Of a stretch of DNA of 7,204 nt, positions 6,838-7,204 are shown one piece after another. The DNA comes from an uncultured Lachnospiraceae bacterium (GTDB taxonomy: Bacteria; Bacillota; Clostridia; Lachnospirales; Lachnospiraceae), in NCBI GenBank assembly GCA_902783445.1, contig CACZQX010000085.1, forward strand, positions 1 to 7,204, written 5' to 3'. The translations under genes were made by a program, and so were the position numbers. A model generated the notes under the pieces. That model had not been told where the DNA came from, did not search any database, and worked only from the letters and a program-made list of their open reading frames with translations. Each line of letters opens with the position of its first letter. Within the stretch, counting starts at the first letter, position 1.

Positions 6838-6921
6838 GTTTTATATTATAACTTAAAAAGGAAAATATGCATAGTATAAATATTTAAGGAATTTTAGATA
6901 TTTTTGTATAGATTGTATAGA
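6838..6921 (-). promoter_or_regulatory. AT-rich spacer upstream of pgeF with candidate -10 boxes
   Basis: This 84-nt gap is the longest in the window and very AT-rich. On the minus strand a perfect TATAAT lies at 6850-6845, only 7 nt before the pgeF ATG; the hexamer 17 nt further upstream (6873-6868, TATGCA) matches TTGACA at only three of six positions. A second candidate, TATACT, lies at 6878-6873 without a recognisable -35. If the first were used, the transcript would start at or next to the ATG and be leaderless. AT-rich DNA gives such boxes by chance, so the call is weak. No stem-loop terminator for the upstream gene was seen. Confidence 0.3.
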
Positions 6922-6923
6922 TT
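6906..6923. repeat. Two tandem copies of a 9-bp unit at the yraN-family stop codon
   Basis: GTATAGATT occurs twice head to tail, and the second copy runs into the stop codon of the YraN-family gene. On the minus strand the unit reads AATCTATAC. It has only two copies and is in AT-rich DNA, so a small duplication is the simplest explanation; a binding site is possible but unsupported. Confidence 0.6.
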
Positions 6924-7204
6924 AAAGACCACCGAAAGCATTTTTAACGTAATTAACTTCGCTTCCGGTTATCATAACGCAGTCAAATCTGCAAAAGGAA
7001 GATGACGATATCTTTCGATGCATCAAATAAACGCTCGCGACTTTTTTTATTTTGTTTTGTTTTTTGTAATTCACCGCAAAATCGGCGCCTCCCTGCATGG
7101 ATGACTTCCTGTATTTTACTTCCGCAAATACCAGGCAGTTTTCCGAATCATCTCTTGCTATAATGTCAATTTCGCCGATTTTGCATCTGTAGTTTCGCTC
7201 AATA
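6922..7204 (-). CDS. YraN/UPF0102 family endonuclease-fold protein, C-terminal part (5' end beyond right edge)
   Basis: The frame from the right edge (first full codon at 7203) gives 93 residues before TAA at 6922-6924. It opens with IERNYRCKIGEIDIIARD and continues with VFAEVKYRKS and AVNYKKQNKIKKVASVYL, the recognisable pattern of the UPF0102/YraN family. GEID and the E and K of AEVK correspond to a PD-(D/E)xK nuclease active site. CRFDCVMI near the end is the usual last strand. Family members have about 115-125 residues, so roughly 20-30 N-terminal residues lie outside the window. The biological role is not established; the family is widespread in bacteria and in Firmicutes is often found near rnhB and ylqF. 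It ends 84 nt before pgeF, so it may or may not share a transcript with it. Confidence 0.9.
   Translation of the reverse strand, partial: IERNYRCKIGEIDIIARDDSENCLVFAEVKYRKSSMQGGADFAVNYKKQNKIKKVASVYLMHRKISSSSFCRFDCVMITGSEVNYVKNAFGGL

Noticed and set aside
1..7204. Mobile element, phage, CRISPR array, tRNA, rRNA or riboswitch
   Set aside because: No integrase or transposase, regularly spaced repeats, cloverleaf-like sequence or conserved leader was seen on either strand; gaps between genes are at most 84 nt.

Overview
All genes in this window are read from the minus strand, so transcription runs from the right edge (7204) to the left edge (1). The DNA is AT-rich, ribosome-binding sites are of the GGAG/AGGAGG type, and the order radical-SAM/DUF512 protein, Der GTPase, PlsY, GpsA is a familiar Clostridia-type arrangement. 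The window therefore most likely comes from the chromosome of an anaerobic low-GC Firmicute (Clostridia). This is inference from gene content and style; no rRNA or taxon-specific marker is present.

Layout in transcription order: (1) the 3' part of a YraN/UPF0102 nuclease-fold protein, cut by the right edge; (2) an 84-nt spacer with a possible promoter; (3) PgeF/YlmD, a laccase-fold purine nucleoside phosphorylase; (4) a DUF512 protein with a PDZ-like N-terminus and a radical-SAM CxxxCxxC motif; (5) the ribosome-assembly GTPase Der, overlapping gene 4 by 38 nt; (6) PlsY, acyl-phosphate:glycerol-3-phosphate acyltransferase, overlapping der by 1 nt; (7) GpsA, glycerol-3-phosphate dehydrogenase; (8) a single-domain A24 prepilin peptidase that starts directly after the gpsA stop; (9) the N-terminal part of a MutS-family protein carrying two predicted membrane helices, cut by the left edge just as its ATPase P-loop begins.

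Gaps are between 0 and 84 nt, there is no convincing terminator, and several starts are coupled to the preceding stop, so genes 3 to 9 look like one operon. GpsA makes glycerol-3-phosphate and PlsY acylates it, giving lysophosphatidic acid for membrane lipid synthesis; Der matures the 50S subunit. The DUF512 protein has no established function. The peptidase and the membrane MutS-like protein are less expected partners at the distal end.

Most of the window is ordinary housekeeping sequence. I see no mobile element, CRISPR array, RNA gene or riboswitch. The parts most worth a second look are the membrane-anchored MutS-like ATPase at the left edge, the dual-coding DUF512/der overlap, and the start region of pgeF, which lacks a Shine-Dalgarno sequence.
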